DNA of 9,433 nucleotides. It comes from Spirochaetaceae bacterium. GTDB taxonomy: Bacteria; Spirochaetota; Spirochaetia; Treponematales; Breznakiellaceae. This document shows positions 1-5,842 of this stretch, in pieces. Within the stretch, counting starts at the first letter, position 1. Every line of letters begins with the position of its first letter. The position numbers were made by a program, and so were the translations under genes. The DNA lies in NCBI GenBank assembly GCA_031273985.1, contig JAISQV010000278.1:1-9433 (forward strand), given 5' to 3'. Below the pieces are notes generated by a model that searched no databases, was not told where the DNA came from, and saw only the letters and a list, made by a program, of their open reading frames with translations.

Positions 1-190
1 GGGGGGCATTGAGCCCCCCAACAGGGGGCGTTGCGGGGGGTATCCCCCGCATTGGGGGTAGCGGAAGACCCCGCAGGGCCGCAGGCCCGAGGAGGCTGGA
101 GCGTAGGGGGCTCGGCCCCCTCCCCCCTCCCTCTCCTCCCCCCTCGCCACGGCGGGGAGATTTGGGCTACAATGGGGCCGGAGGAATTTG
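1..190. repeat. GC-rich hairpin repeat module upstream of glyRS
   Basis: This gene-free stretch is a string of short GC hairpins. Arms 1-7/13-19 enclose ATTGA. Arms 33-39/44-50 enclose GTAT. Arms 76-80/84-88 enclose GCA. Arms 105-111/115-121 enclose TCG. Bases 54-123 recur perfectly as the reverse complement at 7504-7573. Bases 10-26 recur as the reverse complement at 1970-1986, and the GGGGGCGTTGCGGGGG part has a near match on the minus strand around 7595-7610. It is therefore a multi-copy module, probably continuing left of the window. Two short open frames crossing it are repeat-derived and not credible genes. The last bases hold the glyRS Shine-Dalgarno sequence (GGAGG, 180-184). Any promoter for glyRS would have to lie in or left of this module; none is clear. 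Confidence 0.8.
54..123 (+). repeat. 70-bp inverted repeat, left copy
   Basis: Seventy consecutive bases match the reverse complement of 7504-7573 without a mismatch; the match breaks at once on both sides (base 53 against 7574, base 124 against 7503). The unit contains two internal hairpins, one with a GCA triloop (76-88) and one with a TCG triloop (105-121). It lies about 70 bases upstream of the glycyl-tRNA synthetase start. No open reading frame or transposase accompanies it, so it resembles a short non-autonomous dispersed repeat. Confidence 0.93.
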
Positions 191-1570
191 ATGTCCGAAG
201 TAAGCGCGTATCAGGGGCCCGCCACCATGGAGAAGATCGCTTCGCTGGCAAAGCGGCGGGGGTTTGTGTTTCAGTCGTCGGAGATTTACGGCGGCCAGTC
301 CGGAGCCTGGGACTACGGCCCCCTGGGGATTGAGCTCAAGAACCGCATACAGCAGGTTTGGTGGAAGGAGATGACCCAGCTTCACGACAATATTGTGGGT
401 CTTGACGCGGCGATTCTGATGCACCCCCGGACCTGGGAAGCTTCGGGGCACGTGGAGAATTTTACGGACCCCCTGGTGGACTGCAAGAAGTGCAAGGCCC
501 GTTTCAGGGCGGACCAGATACCGGAGGAGAATCTTGCGCAGAAAAAGTGTCCCGACTGCGGCGGCGAGCTTACGGAGACGCGGAAATTTAATTTGATGTT
601 CAAGACCAGCATAGGCGCGGTGGAGGATACTTCCGGGATCATCTATCTCCGGCCCGAAACAGCGCAGGGAATCTACGTGAACTATAAAAATATTATCCAG
701 TCCAACCGGATGAAGATTCCTTTCGGCATAGCCCAGGTGGGCAAGGCTTTCCGCAATGAAATTGTTACCAAGAATTTTATTTTCCGTACCTGCGAATTTG
801 AGCAGATGGAGATGCAGTACTTTGTAAAGCCGGGCACGGATACGGAAACGTTCAACGCATGGCGGGAACGGCGCTGGGCCTACTACGGGAAGCTGGGCGT
901 TGACATGGAGCGCCTCCGCTGGCACCGGCACGGCCCGGACGAGCTGGCCCACTATGCCCGGGACGCCTACGATATTGAGTACCTCTTTCCCATGGGCTGG
1001 CGGGAACTTGAGGGGATTCACAACCGGGGGAACTACGATCTTTCCCGGCACATTGAGTATTCCGGCAAGGATCTGCAGTACATCGATCAGGACAACAATA
1101 ACGAGCGCTACATTCCCTGCATCATAGAAACATCGGCGGGCCTTACCCGCACCCTGTTGATGATTCTCTGCGACGCCTACGATGAGGAAAAGGTTGCGGA
1201 AAAGGACGGCGGGGACGGCGATCTGCGGACGGTGCTGCGCTTCCACCCCTCCCTGGCGCCGGTAACAGCAGCGGTGCTGCCGCTGATGAAGAAAGACGGC
1301 CTGGCGGAGCTGGCAACGGAGATCAGGGATGAACTGAAAGAAGATTTTACTACCGACTACGATCAGGCCGGGGCCATCGGGCGGCGCTACCGGCGGCAGG
1401 ACGAGGCGGGCACCCCCTTCTGCATCACGATAGATTATGAATCGAAAGAGAACGGCACCGTGACGCTGCGCTTCCGGGATTCCATGGAGCAGGTCCGCCT
1501 TCCCCGCGCCGCCCTCGCCGCCCGCCTCCGGGAAGAGATCAGGAACTACCGGCGGGTAAAACAGGGGTAG
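191..1570 (+). CDS. glyS: Glycyl-tRNA synthetase, single-chain dimeric type
   Basis: This class II aminoacyl-tRNA synthetase charges tRNA-Gly with glycine using ATP in the cytoplasm. The 459-residue length fits the homodimeric alpha2 form and not the separate alpha/beta subunits of many bacteria. Visible signatures are the N-terminal KRRGFVFQSSEIYGG block (21-35), a zinc-ribbon insertion with four cysteines (C98, C101, C120, C123), the family hallmark RPETAQG (154-160), motif 2 from FRNE (187-190) through R199 and E202/E204, and a motif 3 region near 311-326 ending GLTRTLLMIL. The C-terminal anticodon-binding domain (about 346-450) opens with RTVLRFHPSLAPV. The ATG at 191 is chosen because GGAGG sits at 180-184, six bases upstream; an in-frame TTG at 188 is too close to it. 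The gene stands alone and is followed by repeats. The symbol glyS or glyQS depends on convention. Confidence 0.97.
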   Translation: MSEVSAYQGPATMEKIASLAKRRGFVFQSSEIYGGQSGAWDYGPLGIELKNRIQQVWWKEMTQLHDNIVGLDAAILMHPRTWEASGHVENFTDPLVDCKKCKARFRADQIPEENLAQKKCPDCGGELTETRKFNLMFKTSIGAVEDTSGIIYLRPETAQGIYVNYKNIIQSNRMKIPFGIAQVGKAFRNEIVTKNFIFRTCEFEQMEMQYFVKPGTDTETFNAWRERRWAYYGKLGVDMERLRWHRHGPDELAHYARDAYDIEYLFPMGWRELEGIHNRGNYDLSRHIEYSGKDLQYIDQDNNNERYIPCIIETSAGLTRTLLMILCDAYDEEKVAEKDGGDGDLRTVLRFHPSLAPVTAAVLPLMKKDGLAELATEIRDELKEDFTTDYDQAGAIGRRYRRQDEAGTPFCITIDYESKENGTVTLRFRDSMEQVRLPRAALAARLREEIRNYRRVKQG

Positions 1571-1968
1571 CAAACCGCGAAGGCGCAGAACGAAGAATTT
1601 TAACCACGAAGGCGCAGCGAGGTGAAGAAGCTTAAAGAAAGAATTTAACCACGAAGGCGCACAAAGGACACAAAGGGAAGAGAAGAAGGAGGAATTCAAC
1701 CGTGTAAATTCTTCATTCCTTCGTGCTCTTCGTGTCCTTTGTGGTTTTTCTGGACTTTTCTTCCTTCGTGCGCCTTCGTGTATCCTTCCGCGCCTTCGTG
1801 TAAATTCTTCATTCCTTCGTGCCCTTCGTGTCCTTTGTGGTTTTCTTCGACTTCTCTTCCTTCGTGTATCCTTCCGCGCCTTCGTGTAAATTCTTCATTC
1901 CTTCGTGCTCTTCGTGTCCTTTGTGGTTTTTTTCGACTTCTCTTCCTTCGTGCGCCTTCCGTGCAGAC
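1571..1968. repeat. Head-to-head AACCACGAAGG repeat cluster 1
   Basis: Immediately after the glyRS stop come three rightward units beginning AACCGC/AACCAC (1573, 1602, 1647), rich in GAAGGCGCA and CAAAGGACA steps of about 10 bases. At about 1701 the orientation flips: three leftward units starting CGTGTAAATTCTTCATTCC (1701, 1797, 1883) follow as tandem copies with periods of 96 and 86 bases. The 10-base difference is one extra CGCCTTCGTG step. Each leftward unit carries CCTTCGTG...CCTTTGTGGTT, the reverse complement of the rightward theme, so the cluster is a long imperfect dyad centred near 1695-1700. Open frames through it encode only low-complexity repeat peptides. The same architecture recurs at 2756-3066. 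The family resembles the degenerate ACGAAGG repeats scattered in many bacterial genomes; its function is unknown. Confidence 0.88.
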
Positions 1969-1969
1969 G

Positions 1970-2002
1970 CCCTGTTGGGGGGCTCAAGACCCCCGCAGGG
2001 GG
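1970..2002. repeat. Short GC hairpin module at gene 3' end
   Basis: Bases 1970-1986 are identical to the reverse complement of 10-26 at the window start, so this is a fragment of the same GC module. It ends in a perfect hairpin, CCCCC (1990-1994), loop GCA, GGGGG (1998-2002), lying four bases beyond the stop codon of the minus-strand gene that ends at 2007. It may serve as an RNA 3'-end structure for that gene, but there is no T-run on either strand, so an intrinsic terminator is not supported. Confidence 0.7.
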
Positions 2003-2006
2003 CCGC

Positions 2007-2687
2007 TCAGTACACTGCGTAGGGCTCTATCTCGGTGATTTCCACGCGGAAGCGGGCGGAGGCGGCCCATTGGCCCTGGTCAAAGTAGAAGCGGGGGAAC
2101 TCGGCCAGGGCCAGGCGGCCCCGCGCGGCCCTGGGCCTGTTCCGCTCCCGGCCCCGGAGCAGTTCCCGCAGTCCCGTCAGGGCGGCGTCTTCCAGGGCGG
2201 CTTCTTTCCCCGCAAGCCAGGAGGCCGCCTCACCGGGCCAACTGAGGGGGGCCCGGCCAGTGGCCTGCATGGTGCGGAGCTGCCCGGAACGCCACTGCTC
2301 CATGCGCCGCCTTTGGGAATCGCTCAGGCGGTAGTCCGCCCAGAGGGAGAAGCGCTGGCCGTCCAGCCGGGCGTCGGTAACCCGCAGCCGGGCGTCGCCG
2401 GCCCCCAGGCCCCCCCGCCTTTCCAGCGCCAGGTCCGGCGCCGTGCCCCGGGCCCGCTCCCCCACCTCGCAGGTAAAGTCCCAGCCGTAGATCATCGCGG
2501 CAAAAAGGAAGGAAGTCTCCTCCAGCGCCCGCCGCCTCACCGTTTCCGCGTCCAGGGGGTAGGCATCCTCCGGGGAAAGGGCGTAGAGGGGCTCCCGGTC
2601 CACAAAAACCTGCCCCCTGAGCACCTCCTGGGCACTCCCCGCGTGGGCCAGGAGGATCAACACTGAAAGGAAAAACCGCCGGGGCAT
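2007..2687 (-). CDS. Exported protein of unknown function, 226 aa
   Basis: I do not recognise the family. The N-terminus MPRRFFLSVLILLAHAGSA followed by QE is a clear Sec signal peptide with likely cleavage after A19, so the mature protein of about 207 residues should be periplasmic or surface-associated; there is no lipobox cysteine. The mature part has no further membrane segment and is Arg/Glu/Leu-rich, with a probable helical stretch at 120-180 and beta-like ends (RGQVFVDREPLYAL near 24-37 and ARFRVEITEIEPY near 211-223). The only cysteine is C73. No convincing Shine-Dalgarno sequence precedes the ATG, but the signal peptide fixes the start. Coding-like composition supports a real gene. 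It is bracketed by two copies of the AACCACGAAGG repeat cluster and has no operon partner. Confidence 0.75.
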   Translation of the reverse strand: MPRRFFLSVLILLAHAGSAQEVLRGQVFVDREPLYALSPEDAYPLDAETVRRRALEETSFLFAAMIYGWDFTCEVGERARGTAPDLALERRGGLGAGDARLRVTDARLDGQRFSLWADYRLSDSQRRRMEQWRSGQLRTMQATGRAPLSWPGEAASWLAGKEAALEDAALTGLRELLRGRERNRPRAARGRLALAEFPRFYFDQGQWAASARFRVEITEIEPYAVY

Positions 2688-2715
2688 ATATTACTATCGG
2701 CCAAAACCGCCGGGG
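2672..2715. repeat. Direct repeat at start of exported-protein gene
   Basis: AAAACCGCCGGGG occurs at 2672-2684 and again at 2703-2715, each followed within about 25 bases by a CATAT(AT)TAC-like stretch. The duplicated block therefore covers the first codons and the upstream region of the minus-strand gene starting at 2687. It looks like a small tandem duplication of about 31 bases. It creates a second ATGCC upstream in another frame, but nothing suggests that it is used for translation. Confidence 0.6.
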
Positions 2716-2755
2716 CTGATACTCCCAAGGCATATTACGCAAGGGTTTCAAGAAT

Positions 2756-3066
2756 AAAGAATTTAACCACGGAAAACACGGACAGCACGGAAGAAGAAAG
2801 AGAATAAAGAATTTAACCACGAAGGCGCGCCAAGGCGAAGAAGGGAAGTCAACCACGAAGGCGCACAAAGGACACAAAGGGAAGAGAAGAAGGAATTTCA
2901 ACCACGTGTAAATTCTTCATTCCTTCGTGCCCTTCGTGTCCTTTGTGGTTTTTTTGGACTTTTCTTCCTTCGCGCGCCTTCGTGTATCCTTCCGTGCCTT
3001 CCGTGGTTAATATTCTCTTCCTTCGTGCCCTTCGTGCCCTTTGTGGTTTTTTTGGACTTCTTCCTT
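2756..3066. repeat. Head-to-head AACCACGAAGG repeat cluster 2
   Basis: This is a second copy of the architecture at 1571-1968. Rightward AACCAC units begin at 2765, 2815 and 2851, and leftward CCTTCGTG units run from about 2905 to 3066. The stretch from 2851 to about 2999 aligns closely with 1647 onward in cluster 1, including GGAAGAGAAGAAGGA, GTGTAAATTCTTCATTCC and TTTGTGGTTTTT, with only small indels and substitutions near the dyad centre. The last leftward unit (about 3001-3066) begins CCGTGGTTAATATTC and differs from the cluster 1 units. Both clusters lie in the same orientation on either side of the exported-protein gene at 2007-2687. No credible coding sequence is present. Confidence 0.87.
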
Positions 3067-3430
3067 ACGCGGGTCCCCGGTTTTACCAAGCTTTTACCCC
3101 CGGCCCCCGTGCCTTTTACCCGCCCTCCGTATGTTGTGGTCGAGCCCCGCGGCGGGGGGCCGGCCAGGCGGGTACACGCTGCCGGGCCTTTCCAAAATGA
3201 CCGTTTTGGAGAATACGGGGGGAATTGGGCGAAAAAGCATACTTTTACCGCTTTTTCTACCGTCAATCCAAAAACCGCCCATGTTTGGGAGTTGGTTCTG
3301 CGTATAGTGATAGTATGACTTACAGGGGGGAGGCAGAAATACAAGGGATCAAAAATTATCGTTTGTATCCGTATTGTTGACTTTTGTTTGGTTATACGAT
3401 ACATTCCTTTTGGTTTGTAGTGATTTTGTA
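3067..3430. other. Gene-free stretch with no recognised content
   Basis: I see no credible gene here on either strand; open frames are either repeat tails or have unbiased, proline-rich translations. It starts GC-rich (a CCCCGCGGCGGGGGGCCGG run near 3146-3166) and becomes AT-rich after about 3230. One small hairpin, TCCAAAA (3191-3197) with TTTTGGA (3204-3210) and loop TGACCG, is visible. The AT-rich end probably belongs to the upstream region of the outer-membrane protein gene at 3550. Confidence 0.5.
3377..3405 (+). promoter_or_regulatory. Candidate distal promoter, outer-membrane protein gene
   Basis: TTGACT (3377-3382) is followed after 17 bases by TACATT (3400-3405), a plausible but imperfect sigma-70 pair in an AT-rich region. 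A transcript from here would carry a leader of about 140 bases. The downstream candidate at 3487-3516 is an equally good alternative. Confidence 0.3.
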
Positions 3431-3486
3431 TGTTTATAACAATTTTGCCAGAGAACTGGGATCAAGGATTGGCGGTTCCTGGGGTA

Positions 3487-3516
3487 TTGACTATATGCAA
3501 AATATGAGTAAATACT
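3487..3516 (+). promoter_or_regulatory. Candidate proximal promoter, outer-membrane protein gene
   Basis: TTGACT (3487-3492) is followed after 18 bases by AATACT (3511-3516), with a TAAATA overlap at 3509-3514. This would start transcription roughly 25-30 bases before the ATG at 3550, just upstream of the ribosome-binding site. The elements are weak matches, and the call rests on position and AT content. Confidence 0.35.
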
Positions 3517-3549
3517 TAGGAATAGTATATTTTTATGAAGGAGAATAGT

Positions 3550-4713
3550 ATGAAAAGGATCATCGTATTTCTTTTGGTACTAGCGGCTGGGACGGCGCTG
3601 TCCGCCCAGGAATTCAAGTGGAGCGGCTACTTCAACAGCGGACTGGGAGTGGTTGCGACAGACGTGGAGGGGATAGACCTTTTCGCCAAGGCCTTTGGGA
3701 ATGACGCGGAGCAGAACGGGTTCCGGTTCCGCCTCAACGGGGACTTTACCAATGCGGATGCCAACGCGGGCGTCAGTTTCCGCTTCCAGGCCCAGGCCAC
3801 GACATTCGCCCAAAACGCCGCCGCCACCGCCACCACAGCCCTGGGTTACTTTTCCCTGCCCTACGCGTACGGCTGGCTCAAGTTCCTCAACGGGATCATT
3901 ACCGTCAAGGGCGGCATCGTGGATGACGGCACCTGGAATTCCGCCGGCTACCTCCTGGGGCGGCCCGGCGGGGATCAGTCGGAGGGGCTCGGCGCCCTGC
4001 TCAGGATCAGCCCCGTTACGGGCCTTGACCTGGGCGCCGGCGCCTATGTCAATTCGCTCCTGGGCGGCGGCGCCAATAACTTTCTGGCGCTGCCCTTCGG
4101 CGATGGAAAAGAACTGGATGATGTGAAGTACACCTTCAACCTGGGCTACACCGTGCCGGACCTCCTCAAGGTTGTCGCCAGTTTCCGGCCGGAAAGCGCT
4201 ACCGGAAACGCCGCGAGCAGCAGGGCGATAATCGGCGTAAGCATCCTTGCCGTTCCCGGCTTGACGGCGATTCTGGAGGGGGAACTCGACAAACTCCAGG
4301 ATTTCAGCAACATCGGAACCATTAGCGTCTACGAAACCCTGGGCTACAAGATCGGAGACCTCGGCTTCGGCCTCAACGCTGCGGAGTATCTGACCCAGGT
4401 GGACGGCGCCGACATCAGCATTGAAGCGGCCCCCTGGGTGTCCTACACCCTGGGCAACATCGTTCCCCGGCTGGACGTAACGTACTTCCTCGGCGGCACA
4501 ACAACGGTTGCGTCGGCCAACACCTATGGCCGGCTGACCAGCTACGCCACAAGTCCCGATGCCGACAATAGGGTGCTGAGCGTCCGGCCTTCGGTCAAAA
4601 TCAATGTAGGCAGCGCCTTCGTGGAACTGGGGGACGTTGTCTACCTCGTGAACACGGCGGCGGCGGACTCATTCTGGAATGTGTTCTACGTTGATTTTAA
4701 GTGGTCCTTCTGA
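3550..4713 (+). CDS. Outer-membrane beta-barrel (porin-like) protein
   Basis: The 387-residue product starts with a Sec signal peptide (MKRIIVFLLVLAAGTALSA, cleavage before Q20). The mature part begins EFKWSGYFNSGLGV and is built of alternating polar/hydrophobic strands with aromatic girdle residues and many Gly/Ala/Asn/Thr turns: 56-80, 96-120, 145-167, 191-212, 225-246, 256-278, 287-316, 341-365 and 374-387. The C-terminus FYVDFKWSF ends in phenylalanine with alternating hydrophobics, the pattern recognised by the BAM assembly machinery. It is probably a channel or surface barrel; the substrate is unknown and I cannot assign it to the Msp family. There are no cysteines. An upstream in-frame ATG at 3535 is rejected because AAGGAG (3538-3543) lies between it and 3550, six bases before the chosen start. 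A terminator follows, so it is probably monocistronic. Confidence 0.8.
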   Translation: MKRIIVFLLVLAAGTALSAQEFKWSGYFNSGLGVVATDVEGIDLFAKAFGNDAEQNGFRFRLNGDFTNADANAGVSFRFQAQATTFAQNAAATATTALGYFSLPYAYGWLKFLNGIITVKGGIVDDGTWNSAGYLLGRPGGDQSEGLGALLRISPVTGLDLGAGAYVNSLLGGGANNFLALPFGDGKELDDVKYTFNLGYTVPDLLKVVASFRPESATGNAASSRAIIGVSILAVPGLTAILEGELDKLQDFSNIGTISVYETLGYKIGDLGFGLNAAEYLTQVDGADISIEAAPWVSYTLGNIVPRLDVTYFLGGTTTVASANTYGRLTSYATSPDADNRVLSVRPSVKINVGSAFVELGDVVYLVNTAAADSFWNVFYVDFKWSF

Positions 4714-4732
4714 GGCCCGGACATAGGTGAGC

Positions 4733-4761
4733 CCCTTTCAAAACCAGGCGTTTTGAGAGGG
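4733..4761 (+). other. 3'-UTR hairpin
   Basis: CCCTTTCAAAAC (4733-4744) pairs with GTTTTGAGAGGG (4750-4761), giving a 12-pair stem with one G-U wobble and loop CAGGC. It has no T-run, so it is more likely an mRNA 3'-end or stability structure upstream of the true terminator at 4791-4823. Confidence 0.55.
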
Positions 4762-4790
4762 CCGCTGCCGGAAGGATCATTACAGGAAGT

Positions 4791-4823
4791 AAGGGCCGCC
4801 CGTAACCCCGGGCGGCCCTTTTT
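4791..4823 (+). terminator. Rho-independent terminator after beta-barrel gene
   Basis: AAGGGCCGCCCG (4791-4802) and CGGGCGGCCCTT (4809-4820) form a perfect 12-pair stem with loop TAACCC, followed by a run of five Ts (4819-4823). It ends the transcript of the gene at 3550-4713. It also lies 11 bases beyond the stop of the convergent regulator gene and, read on the minus strand, could help to end that message too, although the T-rich tail there is weak. Confidence 0.88.
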
Positions 4824-4834
4824 GTTCCAGGCTG

Positions 4835-5542
4835 CTAGCTTCCGTCACCCAGGCCCGGCTCCTTCGCCCGTTCCAGACTGGGAAGCCCCAACTGCCGGGC
4901 GAATAAAGCGGCTTCGGTACGGTTGCGCACCCCCGTTTTTGTATAAATTGACGACAGATAGTTCCGTATCGTGCCATGGCTCAGTTTAAGGGTTTGGGAA
5001 AGCTCCCCCCTGGAAAGCCCCTGCCCTATACAGGCAAGGAGCCGCAGTTCCTGCCGGGACATCCGGGCAACCAGATCGGAACCCGCCCGTTTCTGCGGTC
5101 CCTTTTCGGCGAAAACCGGCATCTCCGAAAAACCGCGGAAGGCCAGCTCCATCGTATTGGGGTTTATTACGCTCCATCCCTGCATCACCAGGTTTATACC
5201 CGCAAAAATCATATCCCCCGGCAAGTCGTCAAAATAACCCCTGGTTCCGGCCTTTATGTCCTGCCTTTTTGCAGCGCCGGAGCGCTTCAGGTTGGAAGTC
5301 AGCAGGATGATCTTTGTTTGCGGCGACCAAAAGAGCAGGGAAGTGATGCTCTTTCCCCGATCAAACAGGGGCGTCTTCTCATCCACCAGGACAATGTCCG
5401 GTTTATGCCTCTGCATCAGCCGTATTGCATGGTACCCATCCTGTCCCACACCCACAACCTTGTAACCTGACCGGCTGCTCAACAGTGTTTCAAAGTACTT
5501 TCGGTCCCGCTCCGTCTCCATAAGAACAACAATACGAACCAT
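4835..5542 (-). CDS. NarL/FixJ-type response regulator with degenerate receiver
   Basis: The 235-residue protein has an N-terminal receiver-like domain (about 1-125) and a C-terminal LuxR/GerE helix-turn-helix (about 158-215). The DNA-binding part is clear: MSRQELRLLACIGQGLSRGELS, then LSHGTIRNYLSSIYTKTGVRNRTEAALFA. In the receiver the phospho-acceptor position is present (D54 in VLVDEKTP) and T82 matches the conserved Thr/Ser. The usual acidic pair after strand 1 is replaced by Met8-Glu9, and the position of the conserved lysine before strand-6 (KP/KD) is Asp in GYFDDLP. It may therefore be poorly phosphorylated or signal differently. The start is the ATG at 5542, preceded at six bases by GGGAG; a longer reading from 5590 lacks this. 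No histidine kinase is adjacent, so its partner and targets are unknown. Confidence 0.9.
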   Translation of the reverse strand: MVRIVVLMETERDRKYFETLLSSRSGYKVVGVGQDGYHAIRLMQRHKPDIVLVDEKTPLFDRGKSITSLLFWSPQTKIILLTSNLKRSGAAKRQDIKAGTRGYFDDLPGDMIFAGINLVMQGWSVINPNTMELAFRGFSEMPVFAEKGPQKRAGSDLVARMSRQELRLLACIGQGLSRGELSQTLKLSHGTIRNYLSSIYTKTGVRNRTEAALFARQLGLPSLERAKEPGLGDGS

Positions 5543-5842
5543 AACCAGCTCCCAATAAAGCAGGTTGGCCTTCCGAATTGGCGCGTCCACAGGCGGCCCC
5601 CCATGAAGGCAGTCTTAGGCGGTTAAACTAACTCCCTTCGACTTTCCTACAGTATGTCGTATAAAGCTGTTTCGTTGTGTTTGTTTTTGTGCAAAAACAT
5701 TACAATTGTCATAAACTGTTAGACAAATCGTCATATTGTAAGAAGTACCCCGCAGCCTCCCGGCCCGGCCAGGGGGGCAAAGCGCGTAAAACCCGTAAAT
5801 CCCGTTGAAAAATACGGAAACCTGGGATAAGCTCTTTTCATT
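5543..5842. other. Divergent intergenic region
   Basis: This region separates the regulator gene (-) from the hypothetical gene at 5843 (+). It holds the regulator ribosome-binding site and leader, an AT-rich core (about 5640-5745) with the minus-strand promoter candidate, and close to the right-hand gene a degenerate short repeat at about 5779-5818 made of GCGTAAAAC, CCGTAAATC and CCGTTGAAA steps. I found no convincing plus-strand promoter for the 5843 gene. Confidence 0.5.
5699..5726 (-). promoter_or_regulatory. Candidate promoter, response-regulator gene
   Basis: Read on the minus strand, TTGTCT (complement of 5721-5726) is followed after 16 bases by TGTAAT (complement of 5699-5704), which matches the -10 consensus at five of six positions. 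It lies in an AT-rich island and would give a leader of about 150 bases before the ATG at 5542. Confidence 0.45.

Noticed and set aside
167..1699. Very long open frame (510 codons) antisense to the glycyl-tRNA synthetase gene
   Set aside because: It exactly shadows a gene with complete synthetase motifs; GC-rich third positions keep the antisense frame open, and its translation has no recognisable domain.
1739..2666. Open frames across the repeats (for example 1905-2666 plus, 2230-2901 minus and 2898-3404 minus)
   Set aside because: Their translations are repeat-derived low complexity (Phe/Pro/Ser/Cys or Lys/Thr/Arg rich) or shadows of the gene at 2007-2687.
1571..3066. Possible CRISPR array
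   Set aside because: The repeats are degenerate, occur in both orientations around dyad centres, and are not separated by unique spacers of constant length; no cas genes are present.
5543..5590. 16-residue N-terminal extension of the response regulator
   Set aside because: The ATG at 5542 has GGGAG at good spacing and begins directly at the receiver strand; the extension shows no such site.
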